From Mycobacterium sp. 1274756.6 (GTDB lineage Bacteria; Actinomycetota; Actinomycetes; Mycobacteriales; Mycobacteriaceae), in the NCBI RefSeq assembly GCF_001668625.1, contig NZ_LZLJ01000060.1, forward strand, positions 114,823 to 178,822: DNA of 64,000 nt. Direction: 5' to 3'. Below the pieces are notes generated by a model that was given only the letters and a program-made list of their open reading frames with translations, was not told the origin of the DNA and ran no database searches. Position numbers and translations under genes: made by a program. Numbering within the stretch: position 1 is the first letter of the stretch; each line of letters starts with the position of its first letter. Shown piece by piece: positions 1 through 7,507 of this stretch.

Positions 1-3000
1 CACCCCGTACCCGTCGCCCACCGTCGGCGCCGGGAAGGAGGCCAGCTTGCCCTCGTAGTAGTGGTGGTTGCTGAACGCGATCAACGCTTCGTCTTGGCTG
101 CGGTAGTGCCAGGACAGCCATTGCCGCGGCACCTGGGCCTGCACGCATTCGGTGAGGATCGACTCCTCGTCGAGCACCACGCTCGGGTCGTATTCCTCCT
201 CCTCGTCGATGCTGACACCGGCTTCGGCGAAGCTGGTCGGCGGCATCTGTTTGGAATCGCCGACGACCACCACCGAGTGGGACCGCCCCATCGCGCCGAC
301 GGCGTCGGCCACCCGGATCTGGGAGGCTTCGTCGAACACCACCAGGTCGAACAGACCCGCCTTGGCGGGGAAGAACCGCGCCACCGAGTCCGGGCTCATC
401 AACGTGCACGGCAGGATCGCGGTGATCAGCTCACCGAAGTTGTCGATCAGGGTGCGAATACCCATCCCGCCGCGGCGACGTTCCAACTGGCGGCGCAGCG
501 CACCGACCTGCCCGGCCTCGGTGGCCGCGTCGAAACGCCGCGCTGCCAACAGCTGAGCCGGAATGGCACGCGGCAACTCATCGCGGATCGCCTGGGTGCT
601 CTCGGTGAACCGCTGAATGGTCTTGCCGTGGGCGGCGACGTCGAAATCGCCCAGCGCCGTGGCATCCAGCCGCTCGGTGATCGAGGTGCCGGCCAGCCCG
701 CGGTCGAACGCCAGCGCGGCGTCCTCGCCGGCCACCTGCCCGGTCAGGATCGCGGTGCGGGCCTCATCCATCCCGATCGTGCGCAGCGGCTCTACATGGT
801 CGACCAGATCCACCCACCGCTGCAGGAAGACCGGGGTTTCCAGCCGCCGCGTCGCGCGGGTGGCCCACCAGCGGACTATAAACGAGTCGTCACCGCCCCA
901 GGCTTGCTGCCGGTCGAGGGTGACGCCGCTGGTGTCGATGAGGGCTTGCCAGGCGGTGGCGAGTCGACGCAGCGGCTCGACCAGCGCACCGGCGGGAGTG
1001 TGCGCGTAGTAGTCGCGCAGGTCGGCGACATGCGGCTGGTGCGGTGTCTCCGACAGGGCGGCGACGAGCCGGGTGAGCCAGTCCAGGCTGGCGGCGACGG
1101 GGGCGCTCGCCTCGGTCAGTAGCGGGTTCCAGGTCGCGTCGATCACCGTGACCGGTAGCCGGGTTAGCCGGGCGCGCAGGTCGGTGACCGCGGCGTGGGT
1201 TTCGGCGATCGCGGCGGTGAGCGTCGACAGTGTTTTGAGGTCAACGGTTTTCGGCTCGACCCGCAGGGCATCGGCCAACTGCGCCAGCACCGCGCGACGG
1301 CGTTTCTTGCGCCCGAAGAAGCCCGATTCGTCGGCGTCGAGTGCTTGCTGATGGATCGCCGGGAGGTCCAGATCCATCGCTTCGGGCCCGACGGTCTCCA
1401 GCCATGTCGGCCGGTTGGCGGCCAACTCCGCGAGCGTGCGGCGCAGTGCCGCCAGTTCTGCCGTCCAGGTATCGGTGTGCAGGGCGTCGAGGGCGGCCAA
1501 TGGGTAGCGCGGCGCGGTGCCCAGTGTCGCCCAGGCCTGCAACGCTTCCGGGTTTTCGGCGCGACCGAGCTTGGCCAATTCGAGGCCTTGGCGTTGCGCG
1601 TCGTCCAAGGCGGCGTCGAATTCGACTGCCGCCGCGTGCATTCGGGTGACGTCGGCGGGTGCGGCGTTGAGGAAGCCCCACGGGTGGTCGACGCTCGGCC
1701 GGGCCAGGTCGGCTTTCTCCGGCAGCGCGCGCAACACATCCCGGATCAGGTCGATGGCCTCGGTGGGTCCGTTGGCCACCAGCGTTCGGGGCACCGGTAG
1801 CGGCGCCACCGTCTGGTCGGCGGCGAGTTCGGTGGACACCGCGGTGTAGGCCGACAGCCCGGCGGTGTTGGCCTCGTGGAGCCGATCGGCGTAGCGGCGC
1901 AGGGTGTGCCGGCTGGCTTCGGCGGCCTGCCTGCTGGTGCGCAGCCGGTCGGTGTCGGCGGTGACCCGCAGGTCAAGGGCGGCTTTGATCTGGGCGCGCA
2001 CCGCCGTCGGGCGAGCGGATTTGTCATGCAGGTTCAGCGACAGTGCCCCCAGGCCGACGGCGTCGAGCCGTTTTTTGACCACGTCGAGGGCGGCCTTCTT
2101 CTCCGCGACGAACAGCACCCGCCGACCGGAGGCCATCGCGTGCGCCAGCAGGTTGGTGATCGTCTGCGATTTCCCGGTGCCCGGCGGACCCTCCAGCACG
2201 AAGGTGCGACCGGCGGCCGCCTCGGCCACCGCCTGCAATTGCGAGGAGTCGGCGGGTACCGGCATCTGCGCGCGTAGTTCGTCGAGATCGACGGCTGCCG
2301 GTTCGCTGACCGGGTCGACGAACGGTTGCAGCGGCGTGTCGATGAGGTGGCGCACCAGGCTGTTGCCGGCCAGGATCTGCCACGACTCGTCGAGGTCTTT
2401 CCACAGCGGGAACTTGGCGAACTGCAGCACCGACAGATGCACCGTCTCCTCGACCCGGAAAGGCAAACCGGCGGTCGCGATAGCGCGGCGGACCGCGTCG
2501 AACGTGCCGGCCAAATCAATCCCGGAGGCGTCCGCGACGGGGTTGGCCAGCTCCGGGATCTCCAGCCCGAAGCTCATCCGCAGCTTTTCCACCAAGCAGT
2601 AGTTCGGCGTCGATGCGCCGGCCTCGTCTAGGGTCAGCACGTAGCGTTCGCCGCGGTTGCTGGTCGACAGGCTCACCGGCACCAGCACGACCGGTGAGCG
2701 CAGGTCCCGGTCGCCGAAGCGCCAGTTGAGCATCCCGAACGCCAAGTAGAGGTTGTTCGAACCGGTCTCTTCGACAATGGTTTTGGCTTTGTAGGCCAGG
2801 TAGCGCAGCTTGCTCTTGTACGACGCGGCGGTGATGTCGATGTAGACGTTGCGTTTGTCGGCCAGCAGTACTTGCCGTTCCTCATCGGGCAGATCCCGGC
2901 CGTAGCGCACCCCGCGCGCGGCGTCGATGCTGGGGACCTCGTCGGAGGCCAGGAGCGTGATCCGCGCCGAGGCGTTGACGTCGTCTTCGAACCGGGCCAC

Positions 3001-4764
3001 CGCCGATCCGGGCACCTCGAGACGGAAGCCGGCGCGGTCGGTGTAGTTGATCAACCGGTTGCGCAGGCTCAGGTCCAGCAGTGCGTTCTTCCACTGGCTG
3101 ACCCGGGTCGGTGCGACCGGTCCGGCGGCCGTGGGGGCGGCCCCCGTCGGCGCGACGTACGGCGCGATCGTCGGGGCGGCGGCGGGCTGGTATTCGATGA
3201 CCTCGACGGTGCCGGCGGCATCGGTGCTGCGACTGGGCAGCGGGAAGATGCGTGACTGGCGGGCACGGCGAATGTCGGTCACGCCGAGGATCTCCGCGAG
3301 GTCCCCGGACAGATGTTTGGTCTGCGGTGTGGTGACCGCGTCAGCAAAGGGCGCGGCCTGGGTACCGCCGGTGAGCATCGTGGTCTCGATCAGCCGGATG
3401 TGGTCGAGGTCGACGAGGTTGACCACGTCGATGACCTCGGTGGTCGACACCGCGCCGAGCGCGGAATCCAGTCGCCAGTAGCCGAGGAAGGCGTGGCCTT
3501 TGAGCACCCACAGCGTTGTGTTGATCCCGGCCTGCTCGAGGACGGCGGCCATGGTGACGGTGGTGTCCAGGCAGGTGCCCAGCCGTCCCTCCAGCACCTC
3601 GGCCGGGGTGCGGATCTTCTGGCCGTCCATCCCCCAGCTCGCGGGTGGTTCGGCGTAGCGGATGTCGGCGCCGGCCATCGCTTCGTAGACCGACCGGGCG
3701 ATGGCGTCGACGCGCTCCGGGTTGTCGCTTTGGTAGCCGTCGATCGCGGAGTTGCCGGTCAGGGCCTGCAGCCGGTCGGAGACCCTCGGCATCAGGGCGG
3801 CCACCGCGGCGGCGTTGGGTTGGACGTGGGTGGCCAGCATCTCCAGCGCCAGCTGCGTCGGGGAGGCCTTCCACTGGTTGGCGGCCAGGATGGTGACGTC
3901 GTGGGATTCCTTGGCCAGCGTCATCCCCGCGGCGTCGCGCAGCGTCGCGCGGATGGCGCCGGGACGGGTTTCGTCGACAGCCAGCATGGCCGCCGGGTCG
4001 AGCAGCAGGTTCACGTCTCGGAGGGAGGTGGGCGCATGCGCCGCGAGATCCAAGTGGATTTCGCTGGATTCGCCGTGTGCCCCGTCGGCGCTCATCACGT
4101 CCAGCTGCAGGACCGCGCCGCGCAACTCGCCGCCGGCGTTGTCCACGGTGATGTGGTCGATGACCGGTACCCGGCAGTGGGCCATCGGGTAGCTCAGGTC
4201 GGCCACGGCGTGGATGGCGATGCGCGGCGCCTCGGCGGCGGTCTCGGGCTCTTCGGACAGTTCGACGTGCTGCGGGGCGGGCCGTTCAGTGCGTGACGGC
4301 TCGGTTGGTGACGGCTCGGCGGGCCGACCGGGGGCGACCGCGGATTTCAACTGGGCGATCCGCGCCGCGTGGTCGTCGGCGCCGATGGCGCGCAGCAGCA
4401 GGTCGGCGGAGTCGAGAGCCCGGTAGGCCTGCTCGGCGGTGAAGAGCTCGTTGTGCGCCCAGCGGTTGCGTACGTCGCGCAGTTCGCTGGCGTAGTTCTG
4501 CGCGGTGCGGGGCAGGTGACCGCTGAACGGGTAGCCAAGCGCACCCAGCCGCTCGGTCATCGCCCGCAGCTGAAGCGACAGGTCGCCGCTGCGGTAGGTC
4601 CCGACCCGGCGACCGGCGGCTTCGTCCTTGCGGCGCAGCACCTCGGGCCAGGCGACGCCGGGCGAGAGCACCCCGGCGAAGACACGATCGACGAACGGAC
4701 TCAGCCCCTCGATCAGGATGCCCAACGCTTCGCCAACGGTGGGGTGAAAATCGGGCTCGGTCAA
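1..4764 (-). CDS. HEPN-DUF4011-SF1 helicase giant protein (partial, C-terminus beyond left edge)
   Basis: The frame is open from a TTG at 4764 to the left edge, so at least 1588 residues are present. Residues 1-115 form a SWT1-type HEPN domain with the RNase motif R99-N-R-W-A-H104. Around residue 396 there is a transglutaminase-like Cys motif (GTCLD). A DUF4011 core begins near 550 (WKNALLDLSLRNRLINYT). The Walker A motif EGPPGTGKSQT lies near 856. Further on come a Walker B-like VVFDEASQIRVAD, the SF1 motif VVVGDSKQMPP and WHYRSQ. Known proteins of this architecture are often predicted nucleic-acid defence factors, and a C-terminal Vsr-type nuclease is usual but would lie outside the window. 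The start is uncertain because the AGGGAGGA sequence is only 2 nt from the TTG; another in-frame TTG lies 15 nt upstream. The defence role is inferred, while the domain assignment is firm. Confidence 0.88.
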   Translation of the reverse strand, partial: MTEPDFHPTVGEALGILIEGLSPFVDRVFAGVLSPGVAWPEVLRRKDEAAGRRVGTYRSGDLSLQLRAMTERLGALGYPFSGHLPRTAQNYASELRDVRNRWAHNELFTAEQAYRALDSADLLLRAIGADDHAARIAQLKSAVAPGRPAEPSPTEPSRTERPAPQHVELSEEPETAAEAPRIAIHAVADLSYPMAHCRVPVIDHITVDNAGGELRGAVLQLDVMSADGAHGESSEIHLDLAAHAPTSLRDVNLLLDPAAMLAVDETRPGAIRATLRDAAGMTLAKESHDVTILAANQWKASPTQLALEMLATHVQPNAAAVAALMPRVSDRLQALTGNSAIDGYQSDNPERVDAIARSVYEAMAGADIRYAEPPASWGMDGQKIRTPAEVLEGRLGTCLDTTVTMAAVLEQAGINTTLWVLKGHAFLGYWRLDSALGAVSTTEVIDVVNLVDLDHIRLIETTMLTGGTQAAPFADAVTTPQTKHLSGDLAEILGVTDIRRARQSRIFPLPSRSTDAAGTVEVIEYQPAAAPTIAPYVAPTGAAPTAAGPVAPTRVSQWKNALLDLSLRNRLINYTDRAGFRLEVPGSAVARFEDDVNASARITLLASDEVPSIDAARGVRYGRDLPDEERQVLLADKRNVYIDITAASYKSKLRYLAYKAKTIVEETGSNNLYLAFGMLNWRFGDRDLRSPVVLVPVSLSTSNRGERYVLTLDEAGASTPNYCLVEKLRMSFGLEIPELANPVADASGIDLAGTFDAVRRAIATAGLPFRVEETVHLSVLQFAKFPLWKDLDESWQILAGNSLVRHLIDTPLQPFVDPVSEPAAVDLDELRAQMPVPADSSQLQAVAEAAAGRTFVLEGPPGTGKSQTITNLLAHAMASGRRVLFVAEKKAALDVVKKRLDAVGLGALSLNLHDKSARPTAVRAQIKAALDLRVTADTDRLRTSRQAAEASRHTLRRYADRLHEANTAGLSAYTAVSTELAADQTVAPLPVPRTLVANGPTEAIDLIRDVLRALPEKADLARPSVDHPWGFLNAAPADVTRMHAAAVEFDAALDDAQRQGLELAKLGRAENPEALQAWATLGTAPRYPLAALDALHTDTWTAELAALRRTLAELAANRPTWLETVGPEAMDLDLPAIHQQALDADESGFFGRKKRRRAVLAQLADALRVEPKTVDLKTLSTLTAAIAETHAAVTDLRARLTRLPVTVIDATWNPLLTEASAPVAASLDWLTRLVAALSETPHQPHVADLRDYYAHTPAGALVEPLRRLATAWQALIDTSGVTLDRQQAWGGDDSFIVRWWATRATRRLETPVFLQRWVDLVDHVEPLRTIGMDEARTAILTGQVAGEDAALAFDRGLAGTSITERLDATALGDFDVAAHGKTIQRFTESTQAIRDELPRAIPAQLLAARRFDAATEAGQVGALRRQLERRRGGMGIRTLIDNFGELITAILPCTLMSPDSVARFFPAKAGLFDLVVFDEASQIRVADAVGAMGRSHSVVVVGDSKQMPPTSFAEAGVSIDEEEEYDPSVVLDEESILTECVQAQVPRQWLSWHYRSQDEALIAFSNHHYYEGKLASFPAPTVGDGYGV

Positions 4765-4866
4765 CGTCCTCCCTATCAACTGAGCTCAACCTGTGTGAAT
4801 GATAAGCAGCGTAGGACCAGGCCCCGACACGATGGCCCAAAGTAGGCAGGCAATGATCCGCATCGG

Positions 4867-4881
4867 GACTGCTCAGCAGTC
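4867..4881 (-). terminator. Hairpin at the end of the recombinase-like gene
   Basis: GACTGC-TCA-GCAGTC is a perfect 6-bp inverted repeat that overlaps the stop codon of the gene ending at 4880. There is no U tract. It could be a weak terminator or a processing site separating this gene from the downstream helicase gene, but it could also be chance. Confidence 0.25.
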
Positions 4882-5638
4882 ACCCCTGCAACAGCGCTCC
4901 CACCGTCCCCGGCCGCCACTGTCTGCCGGTCGCGGTGCGCTGGCCGGCGGAGTTGAGCACCCGCGCCGTCGCGGCCTGGGTGACCCCGCAGCCGTCCACC
5001 AGCCAGCGCGCGTAGCGGCGCAGCAGCGGCTTGCGGTAGTCCCACGGCGCTTCGGCCGGCGGCAGGACCGGTGTTCCCGACCGCTCGGCGGGCCGGACTG
5101 TCCGCGGCTCGCCGGTGGGTCGCAACCCCCGCTTGACCGAGCGGGCGCTCGCGGCGGCCACCAGTGTCCGCTCGATGTCGCGGCTCAACTTCTTCATGCC
5201 GGCCGCGGCCAACGCGGCGTTGTCCAGGGCGTCGACCGCCCGGACCTCGCGGCGCAGCGCGAAGTCGAGCTCGTGGATTCCGCCGTCGGTGGGAAACGGC
5301 CACAGGTTGCGGGTGGCCCGCAGGTTCAGGCCATGCCGTTGCAACACGATGCTCAGCCGGCGCCAGTGTTGCTCGCGACCGAGGTCCGGGCCCAGGAACG
5401 GCACCCAGACGTCCAACCGGTCGGTGATCGCCCGACTCAGCGCGGCCACCACCGCCTCGACCTCGGCGAGGTCATCGGTGCGGTCGGGCTCGCCCTGCTC
5501 GAACCCGTAGGCGTCGACCAGCACGCAGTTCTGCGACTGCGCGGCCGCGACCAGGTCGTCGCGGTGGGCCAGCGTGTCGGTATCGCCGAGCAGCAGGACA
5601 CCGATCTGCGCTGCGTTGGGGTCTGCGGAATGCGTCAT
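4880..5638 (-). CDS. Serine-recombinase-like protein lacking the catalytic serine (paralog 1)
   Basis: The 252-residue protein starts at ATG 5638, preceded by GGGAGG. It has the outline of a serine recombinase. The N-terminal Rossmann-like half contains DVWVPFLGPDLGREQH where resolvases have their D-LGR segment, and a long helix follows (LRREVRAVDALDNAALAAAG). The C-terminus (ARVLNSAGQRTATGRQW) resembles the Recombinase helix-turn-helix region. The expected R-x-S catalytic motif near residue 15 is replaced by LLLGDTDT, so strand cleavage is unlikely. A clear paralog lies at 45268-46017. The gene has its own upstream structured leader (copy A). A role as a DNA-binding or regulatory protein derived from a recombinase is inferred. 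It could instead be an uncharacterised family that only looks like a recombinase. Confidence 0.7.
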   Translation of the reverse strand: MTHSADPNAAQIGVLLLGDTDTLAHRDDLVAAAQSQNCVLVDAYGFEQGEPDRTDDLAEVEAVVAALSRAITDRLDVWVPFLGPDLGREQHWRRLSIVLQRHGLNLRATRNLWPFPTDGGIHELDFALRREVRAVDALDNAALAAAGMKKLSRDIERTLVAAASARSVKRGLRPTGEPRTVRPAERSGTPVLPPAEAPWDYRKPLLRRYARWLVDGCGVTQAATARVLNSAGQRTATGRQWRPGTVGALLQG

Positions 5639-5659
5639 GGCTGCCTCCCGATGGGTATG

Positions 5660-5796
5660 GCCTCCACCCGGAGGCGCTCTTACCGGCGCCGGTCGGCGCC
5701 GATCGCTTCGTCATCCGAGCCACCCACGAGCGTGGGGTTGGCGCGCCGCCCAGTCGGAGCTTGTCGACGGCGTCTCATGAAGCTGGTTTGAGGATA
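5660..5796 (-). promoter_or_regulatory. Repeated structured leader element, copy A
   Basis: Read on the minus strand, a -10 hexamer TATCCT (5796-5791) is followed 12 nt later by an ATG (5778). Three hairpins come next. P2 is CCCAC-GCTC-GTGGG (5736-5723), closed further by GCCA/TGGC. P3 is a 9-bp stem with loop GACC (5703-5682). P4 is GCCTCC-GGGT-GGAGGC (5675-5660). GGGAGG and the start of the recombinase-like gene follow. Copies B (6.9-7.05 kb) and C (23.4-23.6 kb) are near-identical over about 100 nt. It looks like a cis-acting RNA or attenuator. I do not recognise it as a named riboswitch. Confidence 0.7.
5680..5778 (-). CDS. Putative 32-aa leader peptide in copy A
   Basis: ATG 5778 lies about 6 nt from the predicted transcription start and so would be almost leaderless. 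The frame ends with TAA at 5682-5680, just before hairpin P4. The central residues are QAPTGRRANPTLVGGSDDEA. The same 33-codon frame exists in copy C, but most differences between the two change the amino acid, so the peptide itself may not be under selection. Confidence 0.3.
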   Translation of the reverse strand: MRRRRQAPTGRRANPTLVGGSDDEAIGADRRR

Positions 5797-5838
5797 GCGG
5801 TGGAGTCGGACATCTCTCGGCCGCCGCATCCACCGCTT

Positions 5839-6432
5839 TCAGCGGCCCTCTCGCAGCGCCGCGTTGATCTCGGCCACGCGCTCATCGACGCGGTACCGGT
5901 CGCCGCGCAGCCAGGTCCAGCTCGCCGCGGTGGGCCGCAGTTCGACCAGTCGGCCGCCGTAGCGGGCCCGCAGGATTTCCACCAACTCCTCGAACCGGCC
6001 GATGCCCTCCCAGAACGTCCGCTCCCGGAAGAGCTCGCGGTCCGCGTGGCGCACGACCGTCCAGTACTCACCGTCAACTTTCACCTGATCCCAGTCCAGG
6101 ACCAGCTGGTCCCCGTCGAGGTCGGGCAGCTGATTCCCGTCGCGCAACAGCGACGCGTACCTGCGTTGCTGGTCGGCGACCTGCTCCTCGGCTCGGGCCA
6201 GATTTTCGATGGCACGCGAGTTGCCGGCCGCCGCGGCCTCGCGGGTCTGGTCGATCGTCGGGAACAAGACGATCAAGATCATGTAGCGACATTTCGGGCA
6301 GCGCAGGTCCAACAAGTCGACGTGCATATCCAGATAGGGCATCTGCGGTCCGCTCCAGCCGCAGCCGGGGCAGGTGATCGGGGTGTCGCGTTGGTTGTCG
6401 AACTCCCAGTACCGCATGTATTTGGCGCTCAT
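5839..6432 (-). CDS. Zinc-ribbon protein of unknown function
   Basis: The 197-residue protein starts at ATG 6432, which overlaps the stop of the upstream gene as ATGA and has AAAGGGG upstream. The N-terminus carries two Cys pairs, CPGC near residue 22 and CPKC near residue 46, which would form one zinc ribbon. The region LFPTIDQTREAAAAGN and the helix around LARAEEQVADQQRRY follow. The C-terminal third is rich in Trp, Arg and Tyr (TAASWTWLRGDRYRVDERV). No enzyme motif is visible. It is translationally coupled to the 6429-6887 gene, so the two products probably act together. Its operon is led by element copy B. I do not recognise the family. Confidence 0.7.
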   Translation of the reverse strand: MSAKYMRYWEFDNQRDTPITCPGCGWSGPQMPYLDMHVDLLDLRCPKCRYMILIVLFPTIDQTREAAAAGNSRAIENLARAEEQVADQQRRYASLLRDGNQLPDLDGDQLVLDWDQVKVDGEYWTVVRHADRELFRERTFWEGIGRFEELVEILRARYGGRLVELRPTAASWTWLRGDRYRVDERVAEINAALREGR

Positions 6433-6887
6433 GGTGTCCCCTTTCGTGGGTGCGGATCGGTGTCCTCGGGTGTCGCGTCCAGGTCGGTGAGCCAGCGGGC
6501 CGGAATGGTGATGCCGTGGTGGTCGCGGACCGCCCGGTCCAGTAGCTGTCGGGTGGTCTCGCCGGGGCGCCGACGCAGCGGCGGCTGGCACGCCGCGATC
6601 CGCCCTGGCGTCGCAACATTGAATCCGCCGATCGAAACCATGTAGAGCACATGCCATTTCGGCAGCCACTCCGCATAGCCGCCGAAACGTTGCGCTTCGG
6701 CCATCGCCTGCGGGTCGTGGTGCCACAGTGTCAGGGCCAGATCCCGTCCGGCGATGTCGATCCGCCCGTCGTCGTGCACGGCGGTAACCCTGACTTTGAT
6801 GATCGGCTGGTCGGGTTCATGGGACTTGTTGCCGTGAATCCAGTGCATGTGATGGCCGGGCCCGTAGGACCCGCAACGAGACGACAT
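6429..6887 (-). CDS. Protein of unknown function, first gene of the copy-B operon
   Basis: This is a 152-residue protein starting at ATG 6887 with GGAG 7 nt upstream. An in-frame GTG at 6941 would lie inside the leader element and is less likely. Its start is rich in His, Trp and Gly (GPGHHMHWIHGNKSHEPDQP). A predicted beta segment (IIKVRVTAVHDDGRIDIAG) and the repeated aromatic stretch WLPKWHVLYMVSIGGFN follow. The C-terminus is charged and Pro-rich. No known catalytic motif is visible. It ends in ATGA shared with the zinc-ribbon gene. The family is not recognised, and its position next to HEPN-helicase and recombinase-like genes suggests accessory DNA. Confidence 0.65.
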   Translation of the reverse strand: MSSRCGSYGPGHHMHWIHGNKSHEPDQPIIKVRVTAVHDDGRIDIAGRDLALTLWHHDPQAMAEAQRFGGYAEWLPKWHVLYMVSIGGFNVATPGRIAACQPPLRRRPGETTRQLLDRAVRDHHGITIPARWLTDLDATPEDTDPHPRKGTP

Positions 6888-6904
6888 AGGAGTACTCCAG
6901 AATG

Positions 6905-7048
6905 TCCGGGCCTCCGGCCAAGAGGCGCTCTTGTCGCACACTGGTTGGCGGCGACCGCTTCGTCATCCGAGCCACCCACGAGCGTGGGGTTGGCGCGCCG
7001 TCCAGTCGGAGCTTGTCGACGGCGTCTCATGAAGCTGGTTTAAGGATA
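6905..7048 (-). promoter_or_regulatory. Repeated structured leader element, copy B
   Basis: The -10 hexamer TATCCT is at 7048-7043, the ATG at 7030 and hairpin P2 (CCCAC-GCTC-GTGGG) at 6988-6975. Copy B is almost identical to copy A from the -10 through P2, including flanking bases upstream of the -10. In the P3 region it has diverged but keeps outer pairing (GTCGC with GCGAC). It carries one extra nucleotide there, so the leader frame no longer stops at the TAA and runs on into the downstream gene in another frame. It precedes the 6887-5839 operon. Confidence 0.65.
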
Positions 7049-7414
7049 TCGGTGGGGTCGGACCTCGCTCGGTGGTCGCGTCTCGGGGTGGCGACAGATC
7101 CCCGCCCGCTTATCGATCTGGCGCCGGTCGCGCGCCCGACGGAACCGCTCGGCGCGGTTTCGTGCAACACGGCACGCCAGCTGCCGAGCAGGCCCGGCTC
7201 TGTACCAGCCCCTTCTTCCGACCCTGGGGCCGCCCGAGGAAAGTTCTTCTTGACCGTCTTCCGCTCAGATCACCGAGACCAAGCTTTCGTTCAGGTTCTC
7301 TCCCCCGCCCCGTTCGCGGCCGCACGAATCACTCGACCGCGAAAACCGCCGCGCCATAGGCGAACTTATGCACTCCGCGCGACACAAAAGATGTTCCCTG
7401 TCGTGCTTTGCCGC
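7049..7414. other. Divergent intergenic region between two accessory operons
   Basis: About 370 bp lie between the copy-B promoter on the minus strand and the promoter of the six-gene operon on the plus strand. No open frame here has a ribosome binding site or recognisable product. The stretch is less GC-rich toward its right end. It may hold operators for either operon, but no clear repeat is visible outside the features listed separately. Confidence 0.4.
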
Positions 7415-7420
7415 TATCCT
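7415..7420 (+). promoter_or_regulatory. -10 element of the island operon
   Basis: The sequence CCGCTATCCTCA at 7411-7422 matches the -10 region of leader copy A (CCGCTATCCTCA on the minus strand). An ATG follows 9 nt after the hexamer, so transcription would start almost at that codon. No good -35 is visible, which is common in mycobacterial promoters. Confidence 0.5.
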
Positions 7421-7429
7421 CATCTGCTT

Positions 7430-7507
7430 ATGCGAGCCATCGACTGTGAATGTACTGTGCAACGACTGGGTGTTGCACAGCCATTGTGGCGTTGGATGTG
7501 GGGGTGA
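7430..7507 (+). CDS. Putative 25-aa Cys/Trp leader peptide of the island operon
   Basis: This short frame starts at ATG 7430, just after the predicted transcription start, and ends with TGA at 7505-7507. Residues 6-8 are C-E-C and the C-terminal PLWRWMWG carries three Trp codons in five. The stop overlaps GTG 7504 of the next frame as GTGA, the same coupling used further down the operon. The perfect inverted repeat at 7455-7480 lies inside it. The layout resembles an attenuator or a coupling leader. Expression is not proven. Confidence 0.4.
   Translation: MRAIDCECTVQRLGVAQPLWRWMWG
7455..7480 (+). promoter_or_regulatory. Perfect 9-bp inverted repeat in the operon leader
   Basis: CTGTGCAAC and GTTGCACAG are perfectly complementary arms separated by 8 nt. 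The repeat lies 24 bp before the GTG start of the first island gene and downstream of the predicted transcription start. It could act as a protein-binding operator or as an RNA hairpin in the leader transcript. Confidence 0.5.

Noticed and set aside
5698..7062. Copies A and B as ends of an insertion sequence or a MITE pair
   Set aside because: They are in the same orientation rather than inverted, no transposase lies between them, a third copy lies 16 kb away upstream of a different gene, and each abuts a promoter and a start codon.
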